A DNA stretch of 64,000 nt from Paramecium pentaurelia (lineage: Eukaryota > Ciliophora > Oligohymenophorea > Peniculida > Parameciidae). The position numbers and the translations under genes are program-made. The notes under the pieces are model-generated. The model saw only the letters and a list, made by a program, of their open reading frames with translations. It did no database searches and had not been told where the DNA came from. The stretch lies in the NCBI GenBank assembly GCA_905183005.1, contig CAJJDO010000137.1:258885-322884 (forward strand), written 5' to 3'. Position 1 is the stretch's first letter; each line of letters opens with the position of its first letter. This document shows positions 38,487 to 52,172 of the stretch, one piece after another.

Positions 38487-41400
38487 TCAAACAATCTTTC
38501 GCCCAGAATTTTACTCTACGTTATCAGGGTTTTAGATTTATTTCAAATCATCTCTTGGAGACTAAATTGCAAATGATTGTTATTCTATTTTGGTATTGGG
38601 AAATGAGAACTCATTTTTTTTGATTTGACTTTATTATAAAATATTTAAATGTATAAGATTATTGACACTAAAGATGTCTGCAGATAATTATTGTTCAGTT
38701 TCTTGTCTGTCTTTATCACTAATTTTATAAACAATATTTTTTGAAGATAGTTCTAAGTGTTTTAATCTAAATCAATAAATAATTATACTTTTTAAATTCT
38801 ACAATCAAACGAGCTTGTGGCAATAAATATTCTCTCAATTTTGCAAATCTTTACTTAATTCTAGATTATTAATTTTAATGAGTCTCAAAGAAATTCTTCA
38901 AATAAGGACGAGATTTCACAAAAATCGGAAATTATTTTTATATAAATTCTTTTAAAATATCTATTTTATCATTAAGTTTGTTGAAATAAGCAAATAAAAT
39001 CTATATTAACATTCGAAAAATATAAAAGCCATTAAGAAATGCAATTATAATATAAAAAGGCCATACAATTTCATACAATTATTTTTATTATGCTGTATAA
39101 ATTGAACTAGCCAAAATAATTGATACAGCACAAATTACTGTTGATTATGTATCAATTATATTTAATTATCCAGTCATATATGGTTTTTTTTTAATTGCTA
39201 TAAAACTATAACCAAATAACACAAGGAATACTAAAGATGCTTTTATGGGAACATGATCATCATAATAAGCTAATACAATAATAATTATTTCTTTTTGCAT
39301 TATCTTTAGTGTTTCCCAGAAATAGGCATGAATCCTATATTCATTATACAAATATCCCCATGTTTTTCTAACTTAAGAGAAATCTAGACGATCTTTATTT
39401 TTAAAGACTCCATACCACAAAAAGCAAGGAAGTATGCAACCAAATGTAATTAATAATGGTAAGCAAAATGTGATAATCCATTTAGCATGTTAAATTGTAT
39501 CATATCTATAGGCCACATTCCCTTAAATCCAATATTCATCTGAAATCTTTCTATAAGATAATAGTGAAATTATTCCTCCTATTAAATTTGGCTATAAAAA
39601 TATAAATAAATATATCAAAGATGTAGATATAAAAGAAAAATTAAATTGTGTTTGTTTAGTAATTATTGCAATTGCTACAATAGTAAAAATAACTATTATA
39701 TATGAAGAAGTCATAATTAAGCTCCAAATTATTCGAAAGTATATTATCAATATATCTGTGATATTAAATAAGAAGCAATCTAAAGAATAAGCAAGTGATT
39801 CAATAGGATTACCAACAGTATTGACAACTGATGCTAATCCTGCTGGTACTTGTAATTAAAAGGTAGAAATAGTTGAAATGATTTGAAGATAATTTGTGAA
39901 TACTTTGATAAGAATAGCAGTTTGAGCTTCTTTTATTGCTACTCTAACTCCAAAAGCCTTCAAGCTTATACCTTTAACAAATTCCTCAATCATATCTATA
40001 GTGCTACTTACTGACATTAAAGTTGAAATCAAAGTCCAAAGACTCACAAATATTATTGTAATAACATTATAAGCTATTAAATCACAACTTCCACATGAAT
40101 AAGCTGAACTTACAGAATAAGATCCACTTCCTCTTGAATTATATAAATCACACTCCTCACATAATGCTCCAATATGTCCTATCATACATGATTCATCACC
40201 AGGTTTCCAACCACCTTTGCAATTCTCCACCAAATGATAACAATGTTCAATAGTTTAACTATAATAATATGCTCTCCAATAATGCTCTCTTAATTCTATC
40301 ATACTTGATTCCAAAGATTTTATTTTTGAATCATCTTTATAACTACAATTTTGTGCTGCCCAAGATACTTAATATTAATTTTAAAATGTATCACAAAGAA
40401 CACATCCACCAGAAGTTTAATTTAAGAATTCACCTAATTGACAAGGAAATGTTTTTATGTCTACCTATAATTAATAATTTGTGACATAATTATAAATTTA
40501 AAAAGGTGGACTCTCTTCATATAAAGGGACTGAAACACTATTACATTAAATTTACAATCGAAGAACTATATCTTGATTATAAGTAGGATTGAAGTAAATA
40601 ATTAGATTATCTAAATTATAATCACCAGTAGTTTCATTAAATATAACATCATATTAGGATAGACTAAATTAAATATCATATTAATCTTTTTAAGAACTTA
40701 AATTATAAGCTTTTGGATATAAAGTACAATAAGAATCTTACAACCCCATAATTTATTCCTAAAACTTATCCAAAGCAATAATCCTAAATGTAAGATTATA
40801 AGGAATAAATTCTGATTTGATTGGATCAAAATACCTGTAATTGGCTATTGTTATACCAGAAGGCAATATTAATTAATAATTTTTCTAAGAGGAACCTAAT
40901 ATCTTATATGGATTAATAATAATTTGTTCAATAATCTCTTTATCAGTAATTCTTATTTATTTCTTCTCTAGTAATGTTTAACCTCCATTAATAGATAATG
41001 TTAATGATCTTGGTTTTTCTAATGCATTAGATCCATATAATGTTGAATTATTAGAATCCAATTATAAATCTAATTATTTAGTTAATTACAGTGATTAAGA
41101 ACCTAAATACATACCTCCTGCAATCTCTGCTTTATTTTCAATTATTTTTGAATCGAAAATATATAATTATTCTGTCTCTGATGAATAGTAAATTGCACCT
41201 CCAATATCTGCAAAATTATTTTTTAAAATGCAATCTTTTATTATACTATTTATGTTAATTATCAAAAGTGAGCCACCATATGATGCAGAGTTATTTATAA
41301 ATTAACTTTTTTCTATAATAATTTAATATTTCATGCTATTTAAAAGATTTTCGTAATTATGCTATTGTAACATTCTATAATTTAATTCAGGATTTAAAAT

Positions 41401-44400
41401 AATTAAATCATTTTTATTTTTAGCAATTGAAAGACAACCAGTTCTTCCACAGAGGCTGTTTTTAATTAAAATTTATGAAAGTTTAATGTTTTCTTCATCT
41501 TATTATTAGATATCAACAATTCGAACCAAACCAAATTAACATTTAGTGCATTGAACATTTTTAATTTCCATTTTCTCAATTATTAATTTGTGTCCAAAAT
41601 TAATTTGTTCTATTTCAATTAAACTAAAAGTAAATGATGGATTGTTGAAAATCTTAACCTGATTACAAATTAATTGATTTAAATTTTATTAATTATCAAT
41701 ATATTCTATAATTTAAGTATTTATATTAGTTAGATTGAGAGGACAATCTAATTAAAAAAGAAATCCTGTATTCATTAATAAACACTCTCTTTCTTCATTT
41801 TTTATAAATTGGTCTACTTAAGTTATTTAAAGATCAAATATTTATATATTTCCAGCATATTCTATAAAAAATAATATTTATTATTACATTATCTTAAGTT
41901 TAATTAAATTAGAGGTGAAAATCCTACTGTAAAATTAGTAATCTTAATATTTGATAACATAATATTCTAAGCTTGTACAATTTTAAGTAATAATTACATA
42001 TATATTGATTAAAAACTACAATTATATATACTAAAATTTCCAAATTAAACAAAAATTAAAGGATTTGATTGAAGAATATTGAAAACATCATCATCAGTTA
42101 TACCATCTAAATACGAATAATAATTTTCCAGTCCTTCTTTTGTTGAATAGAAATCTATATTTTTAAAAACAACCTAAGATTATACAGTATCTTTTTTGGA
42201 TAGAACATATGAGAAAAATTGATTATTAATCGAAAAGCAATCCTTAACAATCAACTACTCAAATTCAATTATATTATAAATTTCAGATGGATTTATATAA
42301 ATTGCACCACCATCATATCTACTAAATGATGTATCAAATGTAACATTCTTAATCTTAAGAGTCAATGCAGATTAACCTGCATCAATATAAAAACAACCAC
42401 CTTTTGAAAAATATAAGGAGGATAGTGTGGTTTTAATATTTGAAAATTCTGATTTTGTAATATTAATAAAACTAATTCCAGTGGTAATTATATAAAACCC
42501 ACCTCCAAAAATAGAAATAGAAGAATCTACTTTTATATTTTCGATGATTATCAAACTAGAGATTATCATACCATTTCCACTGCTTGATTTAATTGGAAAT
42601 ATTAATTAAAAGTTAATTGGAGATATATCTTAAGTACTTGATAATATTGTATGTCTACTTAAAATTGTATAATTAATGATGTTATTATTTTTAAAATTAG
42701 AATCCTTAATATATAGCTTTTCTGAATCAATGTATAATATTGAATCAGTTGAGTTTGTTACCAAATTTTAATAAAATTAACAACCTTGTATAATTACATT
42801 TCCATATTTTAGAGACAGCAACAATGTCGTAGAAGAAATCGAAGACAAAGTTTAATAATATTAATTTAGATGATTATAGGAAAAGTTTGTATTAATAAAG
42901 GTTATAAATCCTTTTTATTTTGATTCTAGTGAAATTAAAGCAGTATTTTTATTAGTTGTTGATATTATTAATAAATTTGAATCAAACTAAGAATTTTACA
43001 CATAAATTGTTTCTTCCACGAGTTTTTACATTAAATCATACCCTTTTAAAATTATAAAGGGAGTATTGAAACTTAAACAGTTTTAAATATTTAAATTGTC
43101 AATAACAATGCTCTTATATTAACCTACATATAGAAAGAAATATAATTCTATAATGGCAAATTTTTATACACAATCTATAGTTGAATGTAATACTTTTGAA
43201 AAATATCTTTGATCTTAAGAGAATTAAAAATTCTTAATTTCTAATATTTCTGAATTAAGTATCGTCATTTCGGGGAATCCATAACCTCTCTGTATTTATA
43301 CTTCTTATAAATTACAAAGTTAGCATTCAATATATATCATTACTTAATCAAAAGAGACCTAAGTATTTTCAAGTTTTATGTTTGATATGCAATTTTACAT
43401 TATGAAATTAGTTAAATTAAACTTTAACTAATCTATTTCATCATACTTCTTTATACTTATGATTTACTATTTATTATTATAATTAGTATTTAAAATTTAT
43501 AAATTCTTTATAAAGACTTTCTAAGATTAATTTAAAGCTTCTTAAGATTTAGTATATTCAACTTTATTATGTATTAAACTACTTGACTCTATAATTGTTT
43601 GATCTATAAGACAATCCTATAAATTTATCACATTACTTGAATACAATTATGAGTTATCTTTAAGTTGAGAATTTGTTAAACTTAAAGAAGAAATAACAGC
43701 TGATTCGACAATTGGTATATAGAAAATAGTTGAATTGTTCAAAATCTTAACATTATGCAAAGATATTTAATGAATTTTTAAAGTTCCTATAGTGTAATCC
43801 AATAAACCACTACATATGAAAAAGTTAGAAGAAATGAAAGTAGTATCAATAATCCTAATATTTATTAAGCTAGATTAATAATGAAGATGATTAATATTAG
43901 CTTAGAATTTGAATAATTTTGAATTAATAAATATAGAGTTTCTAATTGTCATATTGGATATTAAAACCTAATTTTAAGGAAGATTATTTTAGGAAATAAA
44001 AGTAAAAATATCAGATTAATATAATTTTAATTCGCTAATTAGGAAGTTTCTTATATATAAGGAATAAGGAATATTTGACTCAATTTTGAATATTTTTTCA
44101 GTTTGTATATCATTGACATATTCAAATGAACAGTTTATTAGATTCAGAGCCATTTTGTTTTTTAAATTATAGATAGATATTATGGAGTTACCGGTGAAGG
44201 AATTTTAATTCCTCCTAAAATCAAAATTGATATTTTCGAAACTTATTATTGTATAGTTACTAATAGTTAATTAAGAACTGATTGATAAAGTTATTGGATT
44301 GGGTGACTATAATAATATTCCTTTGAATTTAATATCAATTTACTATAAGGAAAAAACATTCTAAGCTAATTTTGAGAAAATCTATAGGTCTTCATCAAAT

Positions 44401-47400
44401 AGGCATGGTAAATTTTGAACCTGAATAATGGTATATTCAAATAAAATGTGCCTTACAGAAATATCATTTAGATAATCAAAAAGTTAAGATGTCTCTAAAT
44501 TTTCTAAATATCCATAACCAAAAAATCTGAAAAATAATACATTCTTGTTTTCAAAATATTCATCATTTGATTATTCAGATTATTCATAATAAGTTGAAGA
44601 ATCGCAATGAAGGTTTTAATGTATAATAATTTTATTATAACATTGTTGATATTTGTTACAAACTACTATTGATTATGTAAATGAATCATAATAATATTTT
44701 TCTTAGGTATTGATAGCTTATGATTTTTCATAACATATTCTAGTTTGAAATTTATTTTAATTCGTTAAAATAAAGTAAGGATTAACTTATTTTATTTCTA
44801 ATTCACTCCTATCTAAACAGGCCTTACAATTAGAAGGACATTACAAACAAGTTCCATTTTCATTTTAACTTTTAATAAAACCAGAAATAGTTTCTAAACA
44901 TTATATACATGTTGCTTTTCCATCAATGATTTCACACTTATTACAAGTTTAATCACAATCTTTTATGCATTTTTAATCATATAAAATGTATCCATAGTGA
45001 CATGATGTGCATACTAAATTCAAATCTGATTCAGAATTAGTTGATGCATAATTTTCAAATGGATGATCATTATTATTATTAATAACAAATTTATAAAATG
45101 CTTTAATACTCCATTTCCAATAATCTCTATATTTTTAATTTTATTAAATGCAAGTCTTACAAATTTATCCACATTAAATACATTACCCTGAAAGAACTGT
45201 TGAATAATATCCATCTTAACATTCAATACAAAATGATTCATTTTCTGAGTAATTGTGAATACATGAAATACAATTTGGTATCATTAAGCAATTAGAAACT
45301 TAAACAGAATCATAATTTGTTTTACTAATTAGACAGGTTTTCTTTTATTCTTCATTTTAAATGATGGCAAATTAACAATCATCATCTTATTATTTCAATT
45401 CACATTTTTAATTTTTATAATTAAAATGATAATTTTCTTTGCATAAAGCGCAACCTACATTTACTTATCTAAAATTGTAATTTACAACTTTAAAATTGAT
45501 GTCTAAACTTGTTTACAATAGACCACCATTAATAATATAGTCAAAACAATATATACAGTTTTCGATATTGCATTAACTACAATTCTTTCCATCCATGGAT
45601 AAATAATATTAAGAAGGTGATCCATAACAGTAATTACAGAATCTTGATTCATCGCACTATTCACAATAATCCCCACAAGACACACATTTCTAACTAATTA
45701 TTATTGAATTTCCAATACAACCAGTACATGTATAAGTTCCATCTTTATATCCTTAACAAGTTTAACAATCTTTGCATAACACACACTATTTATCCTTACT
45801 TAAATAATAATTTGTAAAGCAAACTTCACATTCAAATGAATGTATACATGTTGAACAACCCTATCCACAAGGCTTACATTCTTAATCTTCTCGATAGAAC
45901 CCATTTCTGCAAGTTTCTTTACTAATACAACCTTGACACAATTTAAGTTCACTAGATCCATTAGCATTTGTCAAAATTTTATGAAATAGATAATCATTTT
46001 CCTTTCTTTAATGAATTTAAAACAAGTAATTTGAATTTTATTAGTAAGTTTGTGCTCTCATTTTACAGGTTAAGGTTGAACTAAATTATTTTGGTTATAC
46101 CAAACAATCTAAACAAGTTATTTACGTACCTGAATGTAATTCAAAATAATAAGGGCTTTATATAGATGATTGATAAATACCATTATATACATATATTTTA
46201 ATATTCGAAATAACCAAAGTTACATTCAATTTTATCCTAATTACAGCTGCTATAGCCTTATTTCTAACAACCTAGTTCTACTTCTTAAATATATATGTGA
46301 GGGAATGCTTATGTTACTGATTAGCATTCTTAAAAACCTTCTTTATCAACATATCTTTATTAACAAGCACATGTTTTCTCTTTTTTTGAAAGTTATCTAA
46401 AACTTTGATCAGGACAAGTTAGACAGTTTTTTTTTGTAGGTCCATCACATGTTAAACAAGAATGATGACATGTAGGTTTATAGGCATCAATCTATGCTTA
46501 GCATAATAGTTAAAATTAAATATCACTAACATATCCTCTTAAATAATTTTTAGTATAATCATCACCTCCAAAGAAAATATAAAATTAAGTACCAGAGAAA
46601 TGATAAATTGTTTTAGTCCAAGTAAAAGAGCGAACTTAATCAATTGAAGGAAAAAAAATAGAAAATAATGGCTATTCATTATTATTTTGTGTTCCTATTT
46701 CATATTAAAAATAATGCCATTATATTAACAACTCTGAATATTCGTTCCCCAATTATTATATCTTATCATCTTCATTTGTCTTATATTTCTTTTTTATAGG
46801 AAATTAATATGAATAAGTTGATATTTAAAATCCATTCTCCGCTGGTATGCTACTCTAATAATATTATAACAATAGATCTCTATCTCCTATTTTAAAATCA
46901 TCACTATAATCTTAATTGACAGTTATTCGAAAAACTGTAGTCTCCAAAAAAGGCTAAGTTGATTATTTTAATATAATCCATCCTTTAAAAACATATCTAG
47001 GCCTTTCAAAGCTCTCTGAAATAATTTTCAGATATTGACTTCCATCCATTTCTTAATTATTTTCAGCAACCTGATAAGACCGATCAAAACAGTAAGTATA
47101 ACCAAATAATTGTTAAGCACATGAATCTACATTTAAAAACATATTTTCCTACTTGCTTGAAAAAGTAGCGGTGAGAGGTCCCTTGAATTAGCTTAATAAT
47201 AATAAATTTCCATCCTAATTTTTGTATGAATAAACATTTCCCACTTTATGTTTTATTTTTTATACATATTCAGGTAAATCGCTTACAACTTGAATAGATA
47301 AACTCTCTTTATAGTTGTAAAATCCTATTTAAGTTTATCTTAAAATATTGTCAAAATAACAATAAAACATTATCCATTATCCTTCATATTTAAATTTGTC

Positions 47401-47848
47401 AAATTCAAATGACAAAGTATTTATTTAAGTCTTAAAAGAGTAAAATACTTTGTGACTAATTGTTTATTTATTTTAATCAATGTTAGCAGAAACTACTAAC
47501 CATTTAAAGTTATCATTGCTTTGTTCGATTGAATAAATAAATTGTCCTCCTTCTATAAGAATTTATTCATTTTATAAACTGACATTTTAGGAGACCCTGT
47601 TGGCTAGAATATGATTAAAATATTTATATACATAGCTCTCTTATATAAGTTAATGGCTAATATTTCATCCAAACTCCAAATCCTGCATTAGTCTGGCCTT
47701 AAATGAATTCTTTGGTTAAGGTTTAATCAATAGAAAATTGATTATTGTTTGTGCTTAATAGAGGCATGAAAGCTGAAAATTTACAATAATTTTCTACATA
47801 ACTATTATGTGTGTATTTTTTTTACTTAAACAATAAGATGAATAGCAT
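38487..47848 (-). CDS. Giant surface membrane protein with CxxC repeats and beta-helix region (3,071 aa)
   Basis: This is the largest gene in the window. A short hydrophobic start (MLFILLF) suggests a signal peptide. Residues to about 420 look like an extracellular domain. From about 420 to 1,000 there are dozens of CxxC/CxxxC units (CLTCDGP, NCLTCPDQSF), as in furin-like or growth-factor-receptor repeats. About 1,100-2,190 is a long run of short N/S/I-rich strands (INNSASYGGSLLI) typical of right-handed beta-helix proteins. Then ENCKGGWKPGDESCMIGHIG and CEECDLYN lead to about eight membrane helices (40.07-39.0 kb) and a charged cytoplasmic tail. Six introns (47802-47825, 47604-47631, 46156-46180, 46109-46129, 41862-41887, 38767-38788) give exactly 3,072 codons. 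The architecture recalls large ciliate families annotated as transmembrane or pectin-lyase-fold proteins. Ligand unknown. Confidence 0.88.
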
Positions 47849-48878
47849 AAAGTCAAAAATGTTTAAGAACATTAAAGTCTCCTCAATTTTATTTAATATA
47901 AAACAAAGTCAATTAATTTAAGAATCCATATGAATTTTCCTTCAAGCTCAATCAAGATTCAATTTATAATATATTTAGTATTTTTGTTTCTCCTAAGTTT
48001 AAGAATGTGATATTAATTTCGATTTACTTTTGATAATTCAATATATTCGATTATTTTCGATTAACTTTGATAATAAAAATCCTTATATATGTGAACGATC
48101 AATTATTATTACAATTGAACATGTAAATTTCGCGTGTACTAAAGGAATATAAATATTAATATGCTATTGAAGATTATTAAATCAAAACATAAAATAGTGA
48201 AATCTTTGTTCATTTATTAAATATAAAAATAATTCTAAATTAATTTATATGGTTAGTTTGTACAACCAGTAAATATAAATACATTTATTGATTATGTAAC
48301 TTCAAGATAATATTTAAAATTTATTTAACTTTTTATAAGTGAAAATAAATTTTAAATTTTATTTCATAATTTATTTATTATATGAATATAGACTATGTTT
48401 GCATTTTAGCCAAATATTTATAATTATATAATCTCTTAAATTTCATAATTGATATTAAAAGTTTTAAATTTATCATAAAAATACTTTATTTTCTTAAAAT
48501 TCACTAATTACTTAGCACGTATCATTAATTATGATTAAATATGACTTTTGGTTTCATACTCTTTTTTGATATGCCCCCTTCTGTTTTAAAACATTTTAAA
48601 CTGAATTTATTTAAGAATTTTACTCTTAGATAGATATGCTCTCATTATTTAATACAAAAATAGTGAAAAATGTTTTAAATTTAATTCAATTGTAAACTTC
48701 TACAAATTTTGACTTTATGTTTGGAGTTCAAGTAATATTTTTATCTGCTACTTCAACTCCTTCCTAATCGTCATACCTTAGTTCAATATAAAACACTATA
48801 TACTGGAATGAATTGAAACATTATGCTATTGATGAAAAATGAAGAAACTTGATTTCAAGATTTAAACAAAATTAAAAA
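47849..48878. other. Intergenic with a small direct repeat
   Basis: A+T-rich, no gene seen. Two imperfect copies of a TTCGATTWACTTTGATAAT-like 19-20-mer lie at 48018-48037 and 48056-48074, just upstream of the giant surface-protein gene. They could be regulatory or chance. Confidence 0.35.
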
Positions 48879-49316
48879 ATGTTAATGGTATTTCTTAGTT
48901 CTCACATTAAAATCCAAGCTTTATTGAGAAGATTTATCAAAATCTTGAATATGGGGTCTAAATAGGTTATAATTTATATGTATTCTGATTTAAACCAAAT
49001 AAATGAAGACCTATAATATTAATTCTCAAAGTCATTTATAATCTAAATATCCTACCAACTATTGAGAAATGTTTCAATTTAAACTCCTTATAAAATGATA
49101 TCCAGTAAAAATAATTTTCTAATCTTCAAAAAAAGATTTGAAGAAAAATTTATTGTTCATTTGGATGAAATGCAAAAACTTTCGTAAGAATATTTAATGA
49201 TTTTGAGGACCAACTACACATAAAACAAGGCACATAGGTAAAGTTCCTAAAAATATTTTACACACCATTCATGGCTAATTCAAATAATGAGTGGAGTTCT
49301 AATTGAACTCTGTTGA
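48879..49316 (+). CDS. Possible protein of 145 aa, no recognised domain
   Basis: An open ciliate-code frame of 145 codons starts MLMVFLSSHIKIQALLRRFI and ends at TGA 49314-49316. Composition is less skewed than in the flanks (for example NNFLIFKKRFEEKFIVHLDE). I see no domain, signal peptide or introns. TGA is frequent enough here that a random frame of this length is unlikely but not excluded. It may be a remnant of a larger gene. Confidence 0.35.
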
Positions 49317-50345
49317 ACTTTAGGATAGGAAACTTTCGTAAGTCATAACAGCATAAATTAAAAGTATCATAATCTTAACAAAAAGATCAAGATCTAAAAT
49401 ATATCATGAATTTTATTCTCAATTTAGCCCAAAACAATTAAGTTTATCATACAAAAGACATATCATATATTTTAATAATAATAATTATAATTAATTTCTT
49501 GAAAGATGAACTAAATTAGGCAAACTTCTATAATATTTAAAAGATTGAAATTTAAACAATTCAGTGATCAAAAATTATAAATGCAATTTCTCAATAAATA
49601 ATATAGGTACATCAATTACTTTTTAGATATAAAAGCTATTTTAGAATAATTCTTATTCAAATATAATTTTAAAGTAGTGACTAAATATTATTCTATTTTG
49701 AACTTCAATTTTAAATTCATTAAAATTTAATATATTATATAGTTATCATTTCATCATTTATTCTATCACATATAAGCATCAAATAATTTAATCTTGACCT
49801 AAAAAGTAAATATCAAAGTAATCTATATGAAAAGGTTTTAAGATATTTAAATAATGATTCTTAATTTGCGGATCAGAGAAATAGTTTGACTCAGACATAA
49901 TATTGAAAAAAATATTTGTAGAAGGTTTTACAATTTTTTTGATCATTTTCCGTATTATCTTTTTATGGTAATAGCATTTTTTGAAAGTTAGTTAAATAAG
50001 ATTTAAATTGATTATTATATTTGAAAATGATTTGAATAAAATATATCATTTGGATTTAGAATTTAAATAAAAAAGATAGAATGAATTCAGTGTTACTAAT
50101 ACTTTATTATTTACAATTATTAAACCACAATTTAATAGGAATAAATAGAAAATAAGAATAGATTTATGATTATTTAATTACTCATTAGTTAATTTTATTT
50201 TAACAAAATTCTTATTTATATGGATAAAAATACTTATACGATCTTTTGTCCATTGAACATTTGATTCTCTCTATAATAATTTTTGATAACAAATCAGAGC
50301 TTCCATATAAAAAAAAAATATTCTACAATGAAAATGATAAATGAC
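49317..50345. other. Intergenic, nothing seen
   Basis: About 1 kb of A+T-rich sequence downstream of the minus-strand TPR gene. I looked for further TPR exons here and found none. Confidence 0.4.
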
Positions 50346-51428
50346 TCAATATAAACAGCGACCTACCAAATAAAAAACTAGATACCTTTATTCTTGAGAG
50401 AAATGATATCGCCAGGACTAATGGAAAGTGCTTAATTTAGATAATTTAAAGAATCCTCGTATTTTTTTAATCTCATTAAGCAATCACCTATTGATTTTAT
50501 TATATTAGATCAACCTTTTTCACATAATGAAATTACATTTTTAGGATCAATTGATAATACTTTATCTTATTAATTTATTGCATCCTCATATTTGCCTAAA
50601 AATTTTAAGCATTCACCTATAAATCTAATAAATATTAAATTTACCTTCTTTATATAAGGAGACTACATGCTAAGGATTGATAGCTAAAGCCTTATCTAAC
50701 CAAATCATTGCCTCTTCATTTTTGTTTAGCTCCATTAGACATTAACCTATAAATATATATTAGTTTTACCTTTAAAACTTAATGCTTGATAATAATTAGG
50801 ATTTAATTGAATAACTTTATTCAATAATTCTATGGCCTCTTTATATTTTCCTTATTAACCTAAAGTTTAGCCTAAACAAAATGATGACAAATTTACTTTG
50901 ACCATATAATGAAATGAATTATTGTTAGTTTTCATCATTAATCTGATAGTAAGTAACTGATGATAATTTTAATTATTCCTTCAAACTATCAAAATTTTTA
51001 ACCATTTTTATGGTCAATTATGTTACAGTTTATATTATTGATTATTTATATTCTGCAAATTTGATGAGTGAATTCATAAAATCATTAACTTATTTCGAAT
51101 TCAATTTAAGTAATTTTTCAATAGATAATTAATATTTATTTCTAATTCCTTATGCAAATTTAGAAAATGATTGATCAACAGTTTCTATTTATTTCTTAAG
51201 GTAATCAATCAAATTATCACATTCTAAATTTTTATTCTCAACGATTTATCTAAAATTTTATATTTCTTTCACATCTTCATTATGTTAAGTGTGGTAACCC
51301 TCCTTAATACATATGCAACAAATCAATCTGGACTCTGTACAATTTTGATTATAACAAACCATATTAATCTCTTCATTGTGATTTTCTCTTTTACAAATAA
51401 AATTTAAATCAGATGACTACTAAATCAT
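50346..51428 (-). CDS. B-box-like finger / TPR protein (316 aa)
   Basis: The N-terminus has a Cys/His finger: FICKRENHNEE, VCYNQNCTES and LICCICIKEGYHTQHNED, like a B-box. A helical linker of about 130 residues follows, then four full TPR units, for example KYKEAIELLNKVIQLNPNYY and KYEDAINQQDKVLSIDPKNV. Introns are 50872-50902, 50747-50769, 50617-50644, 50488-50514 and 50363-50385. All fall at the same place, after the terminal ..KG/..YG of a repeat, in phase 1. The four exons between them are each exactly 102 nt. The spliced frame is 317 codons. The protein stops six codons into a fifth repeat (GRCLY), so it looks truncated compared with an ancestor. TPR domains bind peptide partners; the partner is unknown. 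Confidence 0.85.
50386..50871 (-). repeat. Tandem one-TPR exons, 102 nt each
   Basis: Exons 50770-50871, 50645-50746, 50515-50616 and 50386-50487 are each 102 nt (34 codons) and encode one TPR. They are separated by introns of 23-28 nt in identical phase. Confidence 0.9.
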
Positions 51429-51845
51429 TATTTATATTAACATCTAATCTAAAAAACCAGACCACTTTAAATGAATAAAAATCTATTAGAATTTATTAAA
51501 TCGATAAATAGTTTTTTACTTAACTTCTAATTATATAAAACCATATGCTCAATTATAAATTATATAATGTACATTATTTCTTAAAATAAAATGAAATAAT
51601 TATTATTATAAATTTTTAAATAGCTCATATAAATTATAAGGTAAGAAAAGTTTAAATAAACACAGAGTTAAATATTTTTCAATATAAAAAATACATTCCT
51701 AATTTTTCTATTCGAAAAGTTTAGTTGAAATACTAGAAGTAAATTTTCTGTTTTGAATTGAAGAACTTGACAAAATAAAGTTTTTCTTTTTCTCTTACTT
51801 TTACCCTAAGCAGATATCTCTCCTGAAACATTCAAGGAGGAAAAA

Positions 51846-52172
51846 ATGTCTTAAATTTAAACCTTAACTTAAGGAATGGAATTCAACATCGGTGGCTTGC
51901 AATCGATGATTATAGAATAACAGTGATTAGCTAATTTAACATCAAAGATTTTCAGGAAGTATACTTTGAATTTGAGAATGCTAGTACTCAAATATATTTT
52001 TTATCTCTAATCTCTGTATCATATATAGGATAGTGGATTTTTAAGTTAAATAATATTCAAAAGATAGTAAGGTTTCTGGAATAACATAAGATAAAGTCTC
52101 TGTTTGATCAAGAATCTAGAAGGATAACTGTCGGGAGACAAAATATTGATGAATATTAATAAAGTATTATGA
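51846..52172 (+). CDS. Possible small gene, weak model
   Basis: The first exon, MSQIQTLTQGMEFNIGGLQS, is convincing in composition and follows a poly-A leader. A 33-nt intron after MIIEQQ would carry the frame to a segment containing DSGFLSQIIFKR and a stop at 52170-52172. A second intron (45 nt, in frame) is possible before DSGFL. The product would be 82-97 residues. No family is recognised. It is divergent from the B-box/TPR gene. Confidence 0.35.

Noticed and set aside
40269..40484. Plus-strand ORF of 71 aa
   Set aside because: Antisense of the giant surface protein gene, whose spliced frame closes exactly.
45020..45685. Minus-strand Met-initiated ORFs of 60-73 aa
   Set aside because: They lie on the strand of the giant gene but in another frame. 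The true frame carries the CxxC repeats.
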